Source: Nitrospira sp. CR1.1
GTDB taxonomy: Bacteria > Nitrospirota > Nitrospiria > Nitrospirales > Nitrospiraceae
Length of the DNA: 64,000 nt
Assembly (NCBI GenBank): GCA_014055465.1
Contig: WIAF01000003.1
Coordinates: forward strand, 1 to 64,000
Direction of reading: 5' to 3'
Under the pieces are notes generated by a model. It was not told where the DNA came from, made no database searches, and worked only from the letters and a program-made list of their open reading frames with translations. Positions 62,291 to 64,000 of the stretch are shown here, in pieces (the stretch's first letter is position 1; every line of letters begins with the position of its first letter). A program made the translations under genes and the position numbers.

Positions 62291-62361
62291 CACGTAAAAT
62301 TGGCACCACCTGCAAGCGATCCAAACGATTCTATAAGCTCTGATGGGGTCAGGTCTGTCAT
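62197..62361 (-). CDS. Chimeric 54-residue ORF of doubtful function
   Basis: ATG 62361 overlaps the RAYT-tail stop; the frame reads MTDLTPSELIESFGSLAGGA, then NFTCQYNYNGKPLTVIDAKN and YVTTFTHFRASCCH. The 5' end is translated REP motif (TDLTP), so it is a fusion across a recombination scar. The middle looks like a piece of a secreted Cys-containing protein whose other copy (62640-62830) is frameshifted. Confidence 0.3.
   Translation of the reverse strand: MTDLTPSELIESFGSLAGGANFTCQYNYNGKPLTVIDAKNYVTTFTHFRASCCH
62343..62357 (+). repeat. REP-like motif, copy 2
   Basis: ATGGGGTCAGGTCTG, left flank of the RAYT tail. Confidence 0.5.
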
Positions 62362-62548
62362 TCAGACACGCCCCTGTTCTGCGCGCTTGAGACGTCGACT
62401 CACCGTCACCTCATGGACGCCCAGGTGCTCCGCAATCTCCCGCAAGCGATACCCATACTGCCGATAGGCCACCGCGATCCGGCGCGCCTCGTCCCCTCGT
62501 CGCTGGAACAGCTCCTTCAGGGTTGGCCGGGCGGCTTGCGTCCGTTCA
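62362..62548 (-). pseudogene. C-terminal tail of a RAYT (REP-associated tyrosine transposase)
   Basis: Minus-strand frame without start: RTQAARPTLKELFQRRGDEA, then RRIAVAYRQYGYRLREIAEH and LGVHEVTVSRRLKRAEQGRV. This is the helix-turn-helix tail typical of RAYT/TnpA_REP proteins. The catalytic HUH domain is missing. Direct copies of the GGGGTCAGGTCT motif flank it at 62343 and 62549. Confidence 0.7.
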
Positions 62549-62566
62549 ATGGGGGTTAGGTCTTGT
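62549..62566 (+). repeat. REP-like motif, copy 3
   Basis: ATGGGGGTTAGGTCTTGT, right flank of the RAYT tail. Confidence 0.5.
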
Positions 62567-62589
62567 AATCAAATTACATCATCATGGCT

Positions 62590-62830
62590 GTCCACCCCCA
62601 GCCTCACTCACATCTCTTCATTGAGTGAGAAGACCGCTACAGACCGCTCATGGATCTTTCCACAAGCGTATCTCCGCAGCGAGCGTTGGATGAAAAGATG
62701 CCGTGGTGGCGGCACCGATCGATAGAAGCGAAGAGGGTGATCCGTCTTAGTGGCAGCAGGAGGCCCGGGAGTGAAGGTGAACGTGGTCACCTGATTCTTG
62801 CGTCGGTAACGGTCAGCACTTTGCCATTCT
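62590..62830. repeat. Duplicated segment, copy B
   Basis: Diverged partner of 62046-62290. Read on the minus strand it encodes GKVLTVTDA and, after a frame change, NQVTTFTFTPGP, matching GKPLTVIDA and NYVTTFTHF of copy A. Confidence 0.6.
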
Positions 62831-62848
62831 GATCGCGGGCGATCTGCT

Positions 62849-63248
62849 TCACTTGTTTGAGGGTTCGATATCTTGATGGAGATTTGCCTGCCCTTTTCGC
62901 AAGCGGTGTGACTCATAGCAGGTTATTTCATCGACATGTCCGCTTTCATCTATGGAGATCTGAGGTGTGCTCGGCACGATTGTCGGAGCCGGATAGTTCA
63001 AGAGTTTACGGCGACCAGAAGGCTCACCGCTTTTAGCAAAATCCATCTTAGTAACATCTACCTCCCTAACATTTCATTGGCTTGCCCATCATTTCCCTCA
63101 CGGCCTGTTCGCTGTCTCCTATCTGAACCTTCTCACACGCCGTAATCAGTTTTTCATATTCCACTGATTGACCATCACAGCTGGCGTTCAGAAAAAACTG
63201 TAATACAAGCACGCCGAGACATCTCCTTCCCGACCAACTATGCTCCAT
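62849..63248 (-). pseudogene. SmpA/OmlA-like (BamE-type) gene with a 4-nt frameshift
   Basis: From ATG 63248 the frame encodes a signal-like start (MEHSWSGRRCLGVLVLQFFL) and EYEKLITACEKVQIGDSEQA, VREMMGKP, the first half of an SmpA/OmlA-type domain, then stops. The shifted frame continues NVREVDVTKMDFAKSGEPSG and YPAPTIVPSTPQISIDESGH, the expected second half. AATGAAATG at 63070-63078 (plus-strand CATTTCATT) shows a 4-base duplication; removing it restores MGKPNVREV. Confidence 0.6.
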
Positions 63249-63293
63249 GGCCTCTGCCCTCACGGATATACGCACTGACTTAAAAGGAAACAA

Positions 63294-63352
63294 ACGGGCA
63301 GGTCTCTCAATCAAACACTCCCTCACTTAAACCGATCAATGGGGGTCAGGTT
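63294..63352 (+). repeat. REP-like motifs, copies 4 and 5
   Basis: GGGCAGGTCTCTCAATCAAA at 63296-63315 parallels copy 1; TGGGGGTCAGGTT at 63340-63352 is the fifth. Confidence 0.5.
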
Positions 63353-63429
63353 GAGGCGGCCCCGGAATAACGGACACGTGAATGACGCACAAAGGAATAT
63401 GCAGGCCGGTTCCCCGCCGTTCCGAATGA

Positions 63430-64000
63430 TCATGTACCCAGTCCGAACAGTCTCTCGGCATTCCTCTCAAGGATTAATGCTGCATCGTTCCGATTGATAC
63501 TGGGATCGGAAATATAATCGATCGCCCGAACGAAAATGTCGCCGCCCTCGTAAGGAAAGTCTGTGCCCAGCACCAGGCGATCAGCGCCGAATGTCTCGAT
63601 CGCGGCGCGCAGGGCCGGAACGTGGCCGTGACCCACGGTGTCGTACCACATTCGTTTAGCGGCCAGACTTGGTTTCTCGGGTGTGTCTGGCGATTCCCAG
63701 CCATACTGATTGTCGGCACGCTGCATCAGCATCGGCATGGCCCCGCCAAGGTGGGAATTGATGATGCGGATGTTCGGATACCGGGAAGGTATCCCCTTGC
63801 TGATCAACTGCATGATCGAAATGGTGTCTTCCATCGGCGCTCCAACCTGCCACGTCAGGTGATGGTCGGCGATCAGAGGGGTGCAGCAACTATTCCCTGC
63901 CGGATGTATGTAAAGAATGGCGCCACGCCGGTCGAGTGCCTCAAAGATTGGCATGAAGGCATCATCGATAAGCGGTTTGTTCAAGATGGTCGTGTTGACA
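63430..64000 (-). CDS. Amidohydrolase 2 family protein (5' truncated by window edge)
   Basis: The frame is open to base 64000, reading VNTTILNKPLIDDAFMPIFE at the edge, so at least the N-terminal half is missing. Visible: GAILYIHPAGNSC (metal His of the barrel), HLGGAMPMLMQRADNQYGW (catalytic His), VLGTDFPYEGGDIF (Asp), and NAERLFGL at the end. This is the PF04909 metal-dependent TIM-barrel family (ACMSD, gamma-resorcylate decarboxylase, related hydrolases). The substrate is unknown. Confidence 0.88.
   Translation of the reverse strand, partial: VNTTILNKPLIDDAFMPIFEALDRRGAILYIHPAGNSCCTPLIADHHLTWQVGAPMEDTISIMQLISKGIPSRYPNIRIINSHLGGAMPMLMQRADNQYGWESPDTPEKPSLAAKRMWYDTVGHGHVPALRAAIETFGADRLVLGTDFPYEGGDIFVRAIDYISDPSINRNDAALILERNAERLFGLGT

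Noticed and set aside
1-64000. CRISPR arrays, prophage or complete insertion sequences
   Set aside because: No regularly spaced repeats, phage structural genes or intact transposases were seen; only MITE-like elements and a RAYT tail.

Overview
The window is a chromosomal segment of an autotrophic, GC-rich bacterium, most likely Nitrospira (Nitrospirota). The basis is gene content recalled from that genus: a DabB-DabA inorganic-carbon pump with a PII-like protein, glycogen and trehalose (GlgC-TreY, TreZ-debranching) genes, many PAS/HisKA_3 kinases, DUF748, YtxH, CsbD and BON stress-type proteins, and short CTAG-ended repeats. I see no nitrite or ammonia oxidation genes, so the genus is inferred and not proven. 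No complete transposase, prophage, CRISPR array or rRNA is present.

Layout. 1-0.9 kb: 3' end of a proline-rich BACON/FN3-like protein, a strong hairpin and tRNA-Arg(ACG). 1.5-8.1 kb: envelope and stress genes (YtxH; BON lipoprotein; DUF883/DUF1469/DUF3618-like; YihY; AI-2E transporter; pyruvate-oxidase-like TPP enzyme). 8.4-13.3 kb: small zinc ribbon, debranching enzyme coupled to TreZ, and a decayed Ku gene. 13.6-23.6 kb: FAD/Rieske oxidoreductase, DUF6279 and cupredoxin-like lipoproteins, DUF748, a zinc/winged-helix protein, an EEP nuclease/PLD-VTT pair and a Csp-type copper protein. 23.7-24.3 kb: two MITE-like repeats. 24.5-29.9 kb: two tandem hybrid kinases. 29.9-35.2 kb: DUF1328, metallothionein-like, outer-membrane, PepSY, CsbD, ferritin-like and superoxide dismutase genes. 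35.4-36.8 kb: two convergent LuxR-type response regulators. 36.8-44.6 kb: outer-membrane barrel, OB-like protein, GH15, histone-like protein, GT4 and PRC-barrel. 45-49.2 kb: glgC-treY. 49.6-51 kb: two more zinc ribbons and DUF2294. 51.2-60.2 kb: NtrC-type regulator and kinase beside PII-like/dabA/dabB. 60.8-64 kb: a scarred region with TPR protein, RAYT transposase tail, duplicated relics, a frameshifted SmpA-like gene, and an amidohydrolase cut by the right edge.

The most interesting signal is a recurrent promoter architecture: an inverted repeat CTAGG-N6-CCTAG followed, usually after exactly 23 nt, by a TAnnnT -10-like hexamer. I count about sixteen promoters of this type, commonly 65-130 nt before start codons. 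They precede stress, envelope, metal and storage genes, both hybrid kinases, sodB, glgC, and one LuxR-type response regulator. The repeat lies where a class II activator would replace the -35 box. HisKA_3 kinases normally pair with LuxR-type regulators, so an autoregulated stress regulon controlled by the regulator at 35414-36070 is a concrete hypothesis. The spacing also helped choose several start codons.

All calls come from reading the sequence by eye. Family names rest on remembered motifs, not on database searches.
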